A stretch of DNA of 64,000 bases from Dipteris shenzhenensis (Eukaryota; Polypodiophyta; Polypodiopsida; Gleicheniales). Under the pieces are notes generated by a model, which searched no databases, was not told where the DNA came from, and was given only the letters and a program-made list of their open reading frames with translations. The position numbers were made by a program, and so were the translations under genes. Position 1 is the first letter of the stretch, and every line of letters starts with the position of its first letter. The stretch lies in assembly GCA_047967505.1 (NCBI GenBank), contig CM106538.1. One strand, 5' to 3'. Shown here piece by piece: positions 1 to 10,237 of the stretch.

Positions 1-1340
1 CGATGGGAATGCCACTTTGCATGTAAGTCAATTCCACCTATTTGAAGATGTGTGCAAATTATTGTGCCCATCGGATATGCTTTGCATTGTCGATCAAGCA
101 TAAAACACCGTTTTTGCCTTTGTGTTATGCACAACCATATAAAAACATGACTGTAGGCGTGTTATTCAAATAAGTACTTATTTGATGGGGGCTCCACTTT
201 GCACGCAAGTCTATTTCAACTACGTTAAGGTGTGTGCAAAGTATTTTCACCATCGGATATGCTTGCATGGTCGATCACACATTATACACCATTTTTCCCC
301 AGTGATATGGACATTCGCAAAAAAACACGCCCTTAGGTATGTTATCTGACCAAGTACTTATTGGATGGGTGTGCCTCTTTGAGAACATTTCAATACCACC
401 TAGGTTGAGGTGTACGAAAAGTTTTGTGCCCATTATATCCTTCTGCCCATGGTGGATCGAGCATTAAATACTATTTTTGCTCTAGTGTCATGCACATCCG
501 TAAAAAAACACGCTGCTAGGTATGTTATCCGATCAAGCACTTATAGGATGGGCGTGCCACTTTGCATGTAAGTCAATTCCACCTAGTTGAAGGTGTGTGC
601 AAAGTATTGCTCCCTGCGGATATGCTTTGCATTGTCGAACAAGCATAAAACACTATTTTGGCCTTAGTGTCATGCACAACCATCAAAAAACGCGGTCCTA
701 GATGTGTTATTCGACTAAGTACTTATGGGATGGGCACGCCACTTTGCATGTAAGTCAATAATACCTAGGTTGAGATGTGTGCAAAGTATTTTGATGATCG
801 CATATGCATTGCATTGTCGATTAAGCATAAAGCAGCATTTTTGCCTTAGTGTCATGGACAACAACCAATAAAAAACATGGTCCTAGGTGTGATATTCTAA
901 AGAGTACTTATTGAATGGGCGTTCCACTTTGCATGGAATACCATACCACCGCTTTTGAGGCACGTGCAAAGTATTGTGCCCATCGGATATGCTTTACATG
1001 GTAGATTGAGTATTAAATACCGTTTTTGGCCTTGGTGTCATGTACAACTGTCAAAAAACACGATCGTAGGTGTATTTTTCAAACAAGTACTTATCAGATG
1101 GGGATGCCACTTTGCACACAAGTCAATACTGCCTAGGTTGAGGAACGTGCAAAGTCTTGTGTCCATTGGATATGCTTTGCATAGTCGATCTCACATTATA
1201 CACCATTTTGTTCCTAGTGTTATGCACAATCGTCATAAAAATACGTTTGGAGGTGTGTTATCCGAACAAGTACTTATGGGATGGATACGACCTAGGTTGA
1301 GGCATGTACAAAGTTTTGTGCCCATCGGAGAAATGTAGAT
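1..1340. repeat. Satellite array 1, ~182-bp monomers
   Basis: Seven monomers begin at the aligned CCACTTT/CCTCTTT box at about 12, 194, 374, 557, 739, 924 and 1107, followed by a truncated eighth, giving spacings of 180-185 bp. Monomers share CATCGGATATGCTTTGCAT-like and AAGTACTTAT boxes. The first three correspond to types A, B and C of the second array near 10.2-11.6 kb; the later ones are A-like or hybrids. No coding function is supported. The array runs off the left edge and ends around 1340 inside a monomer. Confidence 0.9.
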
Positions 1341-1577
1341 GTGATAATATTAGAAAATTCTCGGTATGTGTATATGTGTGTGTGTGTGGTAAACAATTTT
1401 GATACAACAAAGTAAACACCTAGTGCACAAATTATGCACTTCATACCTTGAGTAAATAATCTTGTTGATGAGGATAAATACACCCTTGAATAAAAGCACA
1501 GTTGTTGTATGACCACAATAGGATCGCTTTGACACCTGTGATTTTGCCCACATGTAAGTTTGCAGATAGTATAAAAA
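1341..1577. other. Unassigned spacer
   Basis: AT-rich sequence with a short (TG)n stretch at about 1373-1388. No gene, RNA or recognisable transposon was seen. Confidence 0.5.
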
Positions 1578-1810
1578 ATCATATAATAATATATTAATAG
1601 TTTGCAAATGTGTATAGCAAGTGAGTAATGGGAAGTGGAAGTGGGAGTGAGGAGGGAGGAGTGGAATGGGAGAGGGAAGTAATAGGGTGTATGATAATAA
1701 GTATCAATAATAGTATAATAATATATTAATAGTTTTCAAATGGCAAGTGAGTAATGGGAAGTGGAAGTGACAGTGGGGAGGGAAGAATGGAATGGGAGAG
1801 GGGAAGGTAA
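1578..1810. repeat. Tandem duplication, ~132-bp unit
   Basis: A block starting with ATAATAATATATTAATAG and continuing with purine-rich GGGAAGTGGAAGTG sequence occurs at 1583 and again at 1715. It passes directly into GGGAG-rich sequence to 2110, the left shoulder of the large purine tract. Confidence 0.75.
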
Positions 1811-2130
1811 TAGGGGAGTAGGATAATAAGGGGATGAAATGAGTGAGGGGAGTTAATAGGGGATGAAAAAGAGGAGGGTGAGATGGGGAAATATGGGATT
1901 TTGGGAAATGGGAGGAGTATGGGACGTGGTGGAAATGTGGATGGGAGTGGTGGCAATGGGGGAGGAAGAAGAAATGGATGGGGGGAGGGCTAATGGAAGA
2001 TTGGGATGAGGGATGGGGGTCCAATGGGAGAGGGGGAGTAATGGGAGCCAATGGGAGAGGGGGATAAATGAAAAGCCAATAGGAGAGAGGGGAGGAATGG
2101 AAAGCCAATAGGAGAGGAGGAGGAAAACCT
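1811..2130. repeat. Purine-rich degenerate repeat
   Basis: Short GGGAGAGGGG and AATAGGAGAGG-like motifs repeat irregularly, almost all purine on the + strand. Nothing codes here. The proline/serine-rich reading on the opposite strand follows from composition. Confidence 0.6.
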
Positions 2131-2195
2131 AATTTTTCTTATATATAGTCTTCCTTCTTCATTCATTCTCCCCTCATTTCATTCATTGAAGCAAG
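2131..2195 (+). promoter_or_regulatory. TATA-plus-leader cassette, copy 1
   Basis: TTTTTCTTATATATA is followed by a CT-rich leader (TTCATTCATTCTC, then CTCATTTCATTCATTGAAGC). The same order of motifs recurs at about 6039-6104. The spacing of a TATA-like box and a pyrimidine-rich leader resembles a plant core promoter or an LTR U3/R junction. The promoter role is inferred. Confidence 0.5.
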
Positions 2196-2269
2196 AAAGC
2201 AAGGACGATCAAGAAAGCAAGGAAGGAAGAGCAAGAAAGCAAGAAAGAGCAAGAGAGAGAAGGGTTCCT

Positions 2270-4190
2270 GTCAGGAGGGAGGAGAAGGAGAGGATGGAGG
2301 GGCAGGAGGGAAGGGAGGAGGAGGGGAGGGAGAGGCAGGGCGGGGTCGAGGGGGGGAGGAGGGAAAGGAGGGGGAAGGGGGGCAGGGGGGGAAGGGGGGG
2401 AAGGGGGGGGGCTGGGGCAACCTCCATGGAGGGGGGGAAGGGGAAGGGGGGGGCGTGGTCGGCACCCCCCCTAGAGGAGGGGAAGGGAGGCGGGGTGGGG
2501 AAAGAGGGGGAAGGGGGGCGGGGCGGGAAGGGGGGAGGGGGGGTTGGCGCCCCCTGGAGGGGGGGAAGGGGGGCGGGGGGGAAGGAGGGCGGGGCGGGAA
2601 GAGGGGGGGCTAGCGGGGGGGGAAGGGGGGAGGGGGCGGGGGGGATGGAGGGGGAAGGGGCGATGGGGTGGCGACCGCGGCCGCCAGCCCTGTGGAGGGG
2701 GAAGGGGGCGTGGATTGGGAAGGGGGTGGGAGGGGGGCACGGGGGGAAGGGGGGAGAGGGAGGGGGGCTGGCGGCCGCGGCCGCCAGCCCTGGGGAAGGG
2801 GGCGTGGAGGGGGCTGGCGGGGGGGGGAAGGGGGAGGGGGGGGCTAGTGCCGCCACTGCCAGCCCTGTGGAGGGGGGGAAGGGGGGAAGGGTGGGTGGAG
2901 GGGGAAGGGGGTGGGAAGGGGGCAGGGGGGGGGAGGGGGGCTGGCAGCCGCAGCCGCCAGCCTTGTGGAGGGGGGGAAGGGGGGGTGGAGGGGAAGGGGG
3001 TGGGAGGGGGGCACGGGGGGGGGGGAAGGGGGGAGGGGGAGGGGGGGCTGGCGGCCGCGGTTGCCAGCCCTAGGGAAGGGGGGTGGAAGGGGCTAGCGGG
3101 GGGGGGGGGGGGAGGGGGGAGGGGGGGCTGGCGACCGCGGTCGCCAGCCCTGTGGAGGGGGGGAAGGGGGGGTGGTGGGGGAAGGGGGTGGGAAGGGGGG
3201 GGGGGGAGGGGGGAGGGGGGCTGGCAGCCGCGGTCGCCAGCCCTGTGGAGAGAGGGAAGGGGGTGGGATGGGGGCGGGGGGCTGGCAGGAGGGGGGGAAG
3301 GGGGGAAGAGGGCTGGCGGCCGCGGCCGCTAGCCCCATGGAGGGGGGGAAGGGGGGGCAAGGGGCAGAGGGGGGAAAGGAGGGGGGAGGTGGGGTGGAGG
3401 GGGGAAGGGGGAGGGGGGGCTGGCGGCTGCGGCTGCCAGCCCTAGGGAAGGGGGAAGGGGGGATGGAGGGGGTTGGCGGGGGGGGAAGGGAGGAGGGGGG
3501 GCTGGCGGCTGCGGCCGCCAGCCCTGTGGAGGGGGAGAAGGGGGGTGGGGGGGTGGAGGGGGAAGGGGGTGGGAAGGGGGTGGCGGGGGGGAAGGGGGGG
3601 GCTGGCGGCCGTGGCCGCCAGCCCTGTGGAGAGGGGGAAGGGGGTGGGAGGGGGGCAGGGGGCTAGCGGGGAGGGAGGGGGGGGGAGGGGGGGGAGGGGG
3701 AGGAAGGGGGTGGGAGGGGGGCACGGGGTTGGCGGGAGGGGGGAAGGGAGGAGGGGGGGGAAGGGGGGAAGGGGGAGGGGGTGGGAGGGAGGGCTGGCAG
3801 CCGCGATCGCCAGAACCCCCTGACGGGGGGAAGGGGGGAAGGGGGGGAAGGGGAGGGGGGGATCGGGACGGGAGGGGAGGGGTCGAGGGGGGGAGAGGGG
3901 GGGTAGAGGGGGGGAGGGTTCTGGCAGCGGAGGGAGGGGAGGGGAGGGGAGGGAGGAGGGGAGGGCAGGGGGTCGAGGGGAGGGAGGGAGGGAGGGGAGC
4001 GGAAGGAGAGAGAGAGAGAGAGAGGGAGAGGAGAGGAGGGAGCTGAAGGAGAGAGAGGGAGAGGAGGGAGGGAGTGAGAGAGAGAGTGAGGGGAGGGAGA
4101 GAGAAAGAGAGAGAGAGAGTGAGGGGAGAAGGTATGGGAAAGAGAGAGGGAGTGAGGGAGAGAGAAACAAGGGAGTAGAGGGAGAGAGGT
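2270..4190. repeat. G-rich minisatellite with palindromic core
   Basis: Units of roughly 75-110 bp contain the core CTGGCGGCCGCGGCCGCCAG (a perfect 20-bp palindrome in the best copies) followed by CCCTGTGGAGG and long GGGGGAAGGGGGG runs. Cores are seen near 2669, 2769, 2845, 2939, 3051, 3128, 3221, 3315, 3419, 3504, 3600 and 3795. The strand bias is extreme: G runs lie only on the + strand. Long open frames on both strands are gly/arg- or pro-rich products of composition, not genes. Confidence 0.9.
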
Positions 4191-5916
4191 CGAATTCTTA
4201 CAAGAGCGACAAATAAGATTTGACTTAGGAAAAGAATGAAAGGGACTTACTAGAAGAAAGTATCAAGAAGAATGTTGAACACAAATTTGAATTCTTACAA
4301 CTAAGAGTAGAACTATCACGAGCAAGAGCGACAAATAAGATTCTTGCTCAAATAAGATTCGACTTACTATCACGAGCAAGAGCGACAAATAAGATTCTTG
4401 CTCAAATAAGATTACTATCACAAGCAAGAGCGACAAATAAGATTTGACTTACTATCACGAGCAAGAGCGACAAATAAGATTTGACCTACGAGAAGAATGA
4501 AAGGGACTTACGAGAAGAAAGTATCAAGAAGAATGTTGAAGAAAGTATCAAGAAGAATGTTGAACACAGGGCCGCGGTCGCCAGCCCTGTGGAGAGAGGG
4601 AAGGGGGTGGGATGGGGGCGGGGGGCTGGCAGGAGGGGGGGAAGGGGGGAAGGGGGCTGGCGGCCGCGGCCGCTAGCCCCGTGGAGGGGGGAAGGTGGGG
4701 CAAGGGGCAGAGGGGGAAAGGAGGGGGGGGAGGGTGGGGTGGAGGGGGAAGGGGGAGGGGGGGCTAGCGGCTACGGCCGCTAGCCCTAGGGAAGGGGGGA
4801 AGGGGGGATGGAGGGGGTTGGCGGGGGGGAAGGGAGGAGGGGGGGCTGGCAGCTGCGGCCGCCAGCCCTGTGGAGGGGGGGGAAGGGGGGGAGGGGGGTG
4901 GAGGGGGAAGGGGGTGGAAAGGGGGCAGCGGGGGGGAAGGGGGGGCTGGCAGCCGCGGCCGCCAGCCCTGTGGAGAGGGGAAGGGGTGGGAGGGGGGCAG
5001 GGGGCTAGCGGGGAGGGGAGGGGGGGGGAGGGGGGGGGAGGGGGAGGGGGTGGGAGGGGGGCACGGGGTTGGCGGGAGGGGGGGAAGGGAGGAGGGGGGG
5101 GGAAGGGGGGAAGGGGGGAGGGGGTGGGAGGGAGGGCTGGCGGCCGCGATCGCCAGACCCCCTGACGGGGGGAAGGGGGGAAGGGGGGGAAGGGGAGGGG
5201 GGATCGGGACGGGAGGGGAGGGGTCGAGGGGGGGAGAGGGGGGGGTAGAGGGGGGGAGGGGTTCTGGCAGCGGAGGGAGGGGAGGGGAGGGGAGGGGAGG
5301 AGGGGAGGGCAGGGGGTCGAGGGAGGGAGGGAGGGAGGGGAGCGGAAGGAGAGAGAGGAGAGACAGAGGGAGAGGAGAGGAGGGAGCTGAAGGAGAGAGA
5401 GGGGAGAGGAGGGAGGGGAGTGAGAGAGAGAGTGAGGGGAGGGAGAGAGAAAGAGAGAGAGAGAGAGTGAGGGGAGAAGGTATGGGAAAGAGAGAGGGAG
5501 TGAGGGAGAGAGAAACAAGGGAGTAGAGGGAGAGAGGTTGAATTCTTACAAGAGCGACAAATAAGATTTGACTTAGGAAAAGAATGAAAGGGACTTACTA
5601 GAAGAAAGTATCAAGAAGAATGTTGAACACAAATTTGAATTCTTACAACTAAGAGTAGAACTATCACGAGCAAGAGCGACAAATAAGATTCTTGCTCAAA
5701 TAAGATTCGACTTACTATCACGAGCAAGAGCGACAAATAAGATTCTTGCTCAAATAAGATTACTATCACAAGCAAGAGCGACAAATAAAATTTGACTTAC
5801 TATCACGAGCAAGAGCGACAAATAAGATTTGACTTACGAGAAGAATGAAAGGGACTTACGAGAAGAAAGTATCAAGAAGAATGTTGAAGAAAGTATCAAG
5901 AAGAATGTTGAACACA
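3227..5916. repeat. 1.34-kb tandem duplication
   Basis: The block 3227-4570 (palindrome-bearing minisatellite, GA-rich stretch, then the ACAAATAAGATT repeat tract) is repeated at 4571-5916 with few differences. The junction is AACACA followed by GGGCCGCGG near 4568-4571. Matching landmarks are offset by 1344-1348 bases. High similarity suggests a recent unequal exchange. Confidence 0.88.
4191..4568. repeat. AGAGCGACAAATAAGATT short tandem repeats, copy 1
   Basis: Irregular repeats of ATCACGAGCAAGAGCGAC followed by AAATAAGATTYGACTTACT, plus AAGAAAGTATCAAGAAGAAT blocks. It follows the GA-rich end of the minisatellite. No coding support. Confidence 0.8.
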
Positions 5917-6030
5917 AATTTGAATTCAAAAGGAACGTACGAGAAGAAAGTATGAGAAGAATGTTGAACACAAATTTGAATTCAAATTTCGCTCTCTTTT
6001 TTGGAAATTCAAATTTATGCGTAGGAGGAG
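5540..6030. repeat. AGAGCGACAAATAAGATT short tandem repeats, copy 2
   Basis: Second copy of the tract at 4191-4568. Here it continues past the duplication junction into AACACAAATTTGAATTC repeats up to the second TATA cassette, showing what lay right of the duplicated block originally. A 69-codon open frame over it is made of the repeat and is not called. Confidence 0.75.
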
Positions 6031-6110
6031 TGGGCTAGTTTTTCTTATATATACTCTTCTTTCCATTCATTCATTCTCACTCTCTCCTCATTTCATTGAA
6101 GCAACCAAGA
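6031..6110 (+). promoter_or_regulatory. TATA-plus-leader cassette, copy 2
   Basis: GGGCTAGTTTTTCTTATATA precedes TTCATTCATTCTCACTCTC and CTCATTTCATTGAAGC, matching the cassette at 2131-2195. The two copies lie 3.9 kb apart in the same orientation and bracket the minisatellite. They could be two promoters, or U3/R parts of two diverged LTRs. Confidence 0.5.
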
Positions 6111-6440
6111 GCTGAAGAGAAAGGATAAGCGGAGCCTTACTTTTTTCACTTTTTCCAGGTACTTGCATTCTTTTTCATTCGTCTTGTAATTCTTTTTCTT
6201 TACTTACAATTCTTTTTCAATTAGTTTCTTGTTAAAGTTTTTGAGTTCTATTTCTTAAAATTCGTCTTGTAATTCTTTTTCTTTACTTACAATTCTTTTT
6301 CAATTAGTTTATTGTTAAAGTTTTTGAGGAGGGGGGTCTTTTAGAAGGCATTACAATTCTTTTTAAATTAGTTTCTTATTTGAGTTTTTGAGTTCTATTT
6401 TAATTAGTTTTTTATTTATATTTGAGTTTGTAAATTTGAG
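6111..6440. repeat. T-rich leader with 83-bp duplication
   Basis: CGTCTTGTAATTCTTTTTC and ACAATTCTTTTTCAATTAG recur at about 6180 and 6263. A CCAG|GTACTT-like donor at about 6158 would fit a leader exon, but no downstream coding exon was found. Confidence 0.55.
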
Positions 6441-6644
6441 AAATGAGAGAATAGGGAGGGAGAGAAAGAGAGAGGAGAGAGGAGAGAGGGAAAGAGAGAA
6501 ATTAAGAGAGAGACGAGGGGCTCTTGGCGACTGTGGCCACCAAAGGGAGAGAGAGAACAGAAATGAGAGAGAGAGCAAGGGGGATGGAGACTCTGAGCAT
6601 GTGCAACATATATCTGTAAATGTAGGTGGCAGAGAATTTATACC
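6441..6644. repeat. GA-rich stretch with decayed minisatellite core
   Basis: GAGAGA-type low-complexity DNA includes CTTGGCGACTGTGGCCACCA near 6526, a mutated version of the palindromic core of the upstream minisatellite. No gene. Confidence 0.5.
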
Positions 6645-7528
6645 CCCCCTGAAGATGTCCAATGGTGCCCATACTTACAGTCCTTTCGGGAGCTGCCAAA
6701 TAGTGTGCTAATGCATCATTGGAAGTGCCAGCTTGAGGGCTCCCACCTCCATCTCTATGAAATTCTAGAGGTGTGCCCCCTCACACAATTCATCATGAAA
6801 TCCTTCGACGATTAGTGACATATGCATCCAAAGTGCACAAGAGGAGGATACACAGCCTTGCCCCTGACACTCCAGTCCCAACAACCGATGCAAATGCTGG
6901 CGGTCTACAGCCACCATGGCGACAACCCTTCTTGAAGCTGGAGAAATTTTGGTGCTACTACCACAATGCACACATCGATTGTTGAGTTCACCCACTGTAT
7001 ATGCTAATAGAACAACGATGGACTTGGGCCAAATTCATAGAACTCCAGTAGAAGGACCCAAATGTGTTGTACAACTTTCCAAGGTACAACTTCCCCAAAG
7101 AGATGACTCGAGGGATTTTTCTTCTGCCTCCAGTCATTCAATGACACATACGGCTCAGTTCCAGATTCTATCATCGTAGCAACGGTACATTTCAACCGCC
7201 TCCTCCTCTTACTCCTCCGTGATCTCCCCACCCACAGTCACCCCATCGACGACCGCCTCCACAATTTGGACAACCAGATTGTCTTCAATCCCGACATCGG
7301 TCATATGCAATTCTAAGGCCTCTGCCTCTACCTCCATGTACACAATCGCCATGGACATCACATCTGCACGTACGAGGATATGCACGCCACCCATTTTTGG
7401 AAGTATCGCTCGCCTCACTCCACGATAATTGGACCACTACACAATCCTATAGACAGTCCTCCCCACCAACCTCCTCCAGCGTAACTGACCCGACCCAAGG
7501 ACAGATCAGCAACAACAAAAAGGGGGCA
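6645..7528 (+). pseudogene. Decayed internal region of unclassified LTR retrotransposon, copy 1
   Basis: This stretch is closely similar to 13347-14220. It holds broken coding pieces: one reads MHHWKCQLEGSHLHLYE-like near 6708, another carries WCYYHNAHID near 6950, and a third reads GHMQF...LYLHVHN and ATHFWKYRSPHS near 7300-7420. Stops and frame changes separate them. It ends at a polypurine tract (AAAAAGGGGGCA, 7517-7528) directly before an LTR-like TGTTAACA. I do not recognise the protein; no reverse transcriptase or integrase motif is visible, so it may be a non-autonomous element or only a gag-like tail. Confidence 0.6.
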
Positions 7529-8744
7529 TGTTAACATCGATAAAGTATAGCCGTCGAACATAGGGTAATCGGTGATTAGAGGTGATCAAGCCACATGATC
7601 TACTTCATCGGATAAGCTTGGGGAGTTTGTCCCCCAAATACCCCAAGGCCAGTGATTGCAAGCAATGTGCACATGGAAGGATTACATCTCAAACTCAAGG
7701 AGTTTGATCCCCAAATACCCAAATTCCATGGATTCCAAGCACAGGTTGTATGTTCCAGCTAACACCCCAAGACCAAAGAGTACAAGCAGCGTGCACATTT
7801 CAGGCCTACATCCATGAAAATAGCCATGAAAGAAGTACATCTCAAACTCGGGGAGTTTGATCCCCAAATATCCCGAGGCAAAAGTGTCCAGGCAACGTGC
7901 AGAGGTTATACGTCCCAGCTGCAAGTGCCTGTTAAGTGTCTCACGGGAGTTAAGCCTTGCCACTCTAGGTTTTGAGCCGCGTTCACGAGGTTCGAGCCCT
8001 AAATGGCTTAAGGTGTGAGGGCGCTCAGGGAGTTTGAACCCCAAATCGAGGCTAACACAAGTGCTATTTGGAAACTGACCACCTCCTAATTCCAGGATTG
8101 TCCCAAGTCCTTTAATATGGTTAACACAAGTGCTATTTCAGCTAGTAGGGGAGAGATGGAAAGAATAGTAATATGCCTTAGAACCCTATGGGCCCAAGAT
8201 CCTTTGGTTGCAAAGAGAAGGAGAGTGCTAAAAAGGAAAATGGTTGGCCCTCCCTTCAAAAGGTGACTTGTATAAAAGGCCAAAGTGTTGACTTTGGTCT
8301 TCATTGTTGTTTGCACAATTTTGAATACAAGCTCCCTCTTCTCTTACAAGAGAGTGTTTTGGGTGTTCTCTTGTTTCCATTGTAGTGTCCTTGTGGTTGC
8401 CACTCCATCCCCCTTAACTCTCCTCTTCCCTTCTCCTTCTCCCTCCCTTCTCCCCTCTTTCCCTTCCCTCTTTCTTGTGTGGAATCACATTGCAAGAATC
8501 TGGAGGCCGCTTAAGTGACACTTGCAGATGACTAGTACCTTGCATCACTCTCACAAGAAGTATCTCGGAGTGGAGGCTCCATCGGCATATCTTCAACATC
8601 CCCATGACACGTGAGTCACCGCTGAGACCCACCATAAGTCTTTTTGTTAGATAATGCACTAAAATTGTTTCATCAAATTGTATTAGATCTTAAAGTAACA
8701 TCATTTTACCAACTATCAATTTGTGGATAGAATGCTATGCGCAA
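7529..8744 (+). mobile_element. LTR-like end, copy 1
   Basis: The unit starts TGTTAACA right after a polypurine tract and is shared with 14221-15453 up to ATGCTATGCGCAA. A TATA box (TATAAAAGGC, 8271) and a pyrimidine-rich leader follow. The U3 part contains four copies of a GGGAGTTTGATCCCCAAATA-like motif (about 7626, 7700, 7853, 8027). The 3' boundary is set only by where the two copies diverge. Confidence 0.65.
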
Positions 8745-9796
8745 TGTGAGAGATCTCCTTGTGAGAGAGACTATTGAGAGCCTAGACTCTGTTGAGAGAG
8801 TATTGTGCTTGAGAGAAAACCATTCAAAGAGCGAGATACTACATTTTGAGACCGAGAGAGAGCTCTCTTTGTTGCAGAGAATTTTGAGGTAAACACCTCC
8901 ATCTGCATCCTTTAGTAAGTGCTCACGTAGAGCTCCTTACTAAGATTCTTGGTTGAGGTGGCACTCCATCAATAGTCTCTACTTCTATGTAAATCTCTCA
9001 AGCTATCAGCCCAATGATGCATCTGTGCACCGCTATTGTACTTCTCTTGCACCCCTGCACTACTGATTTCTTGCAATAGAGCTCCCTAGCTCACAAAAAG
9101 GCACCTCCAAAGTCTATGCTACAGCTCTCTTCACTGACAACTATGAAGTCCTATAGCACAATGGTCACGACCTCCACTAGTCTACAGTGGCTCTCCAAGG
9201 CTGCCTTGTACTTGCATCTACAACCGGCAATGGAACATTATAGCAGCACCTCATGAACATCTCCAAGGCTCCATAAGCCTCTCCATCGTCCCAACGGCTC
9301 ACAAAGGCCAAACAACGGCTCCGCTCTGCCAGCCTAAGCTCCGAAGCACCATGCAATGGCCTCTCGAGACTAGCATATGCTTGCGACCACCATAAATGCC
9401 TCCAAACGGCCTACAAGCCTGCCTTGCTCGCGGAGCGCTGTTGGAGAAGGCGAGGCTGGCTTTTTGTTTGCAAGTCATTGTGTAGGAGGCGCTAGAGTCA
9501 TCTCCACCTCCCCCTCCCCCTCCCCCCTCCATCTCCCCCTCCCCCTTCCCCCTCCCCCTCCACCACCACCTGAAAAGGTGTGTACTCCAAAGGGTATGTG
9601 CATGAAGAGGTGTGTACCCTTATGAAGGGTGTGACCCTTGATGAGAGGGTACATTACAATAGAAATGTATCTTGTGAAAGGTTGTGCCTCATAGGAAGTG
9701 TCCCGTCGAAAGGGCAAGGGTTGTGCGCAATTGATTTGCACTTGAAAGTAGAAGTATAGGGAAGGGAGTAGGCACAGGGAAGACTTGATGGTGCAA
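8745..9796. other. Unassigned region downstream of LTR copy 1
   Basis: Starts GA-rich (8745-8890), then pyrimidine-rich unassigned DNA. A CCCTCC/CCCCCT low-complexity tract lies at about 9505-9565. No coding frame could be supported. Confidence 0.4.
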
Positions 9797-10237
9797 TCAA
9801 TCATGAATGAAAAAAGAAAGCCTTATGAAATATAGCATAATAGAAGCTATAATTTGAGTGAATCTTTGTTCATTTTGGACCCATTGCTGAAGTACCTGAA
9901 AACGAGCCTTCTCCACCTCTGCATGCGGGTATGGAGCTTCTTTGATTTGAGGCTCGGGAGTTGATGTGGATGAGCTCGGCTGCTCATTGCTTGGCGGATA
10001 TGGAGGCACTTGTGCTTTCTTTTTCAGAAGTCGCTTTGGTTGGATTGGAATGATAGGGTCCTTCGTGGCCTCTTTTTGTTGGCGTGTAATTACATTGATA
10101 GGATGTGACTTTACACTTGCCAAACCCAGACTTTGATGGTCGAATTTGAGGCTGAGAAACAAGCTCATGACCCAATCCATGACTTGGTCCCACAAAGCAT
10201 TGATACTGTACCCATTTTGCATGCAAGTCTGTTTCAA
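9797..10237 (-). pseudogene. Chimeric open frame, possible retroelement gag tail
   Basis: A 146-codon minus-strand frame begins inside satellite DNA (first ~15 codons from the monomer at 10205) and continues into unrelated sequence reading WVMSLFLSLKFDHQSLGL, then a lysine/proline-rich linker (PKRLLKKKAQVPPYPP) and a polar tail. The proline/serine linker resembles disordered parts of retroelement gag proteins, but no domain is recognised. Because the start lies in satellite DNA, the frame is probably created by the junction. Confidence 0.25.

Noticed and set aside
1704-2108. 134-codon Pro/Ser/His-rich minus frame
   Set aside because: Derived from the purine-rich repeat; no conservation expected.
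2186-5526. Long open frames (up to ~295 codons) on both strands of the G-rich region
   Set aside because: All frames are open because the repeat lacks T/A-rich stops; products are Gly/Arg or Pro repeats with no start context or domain.
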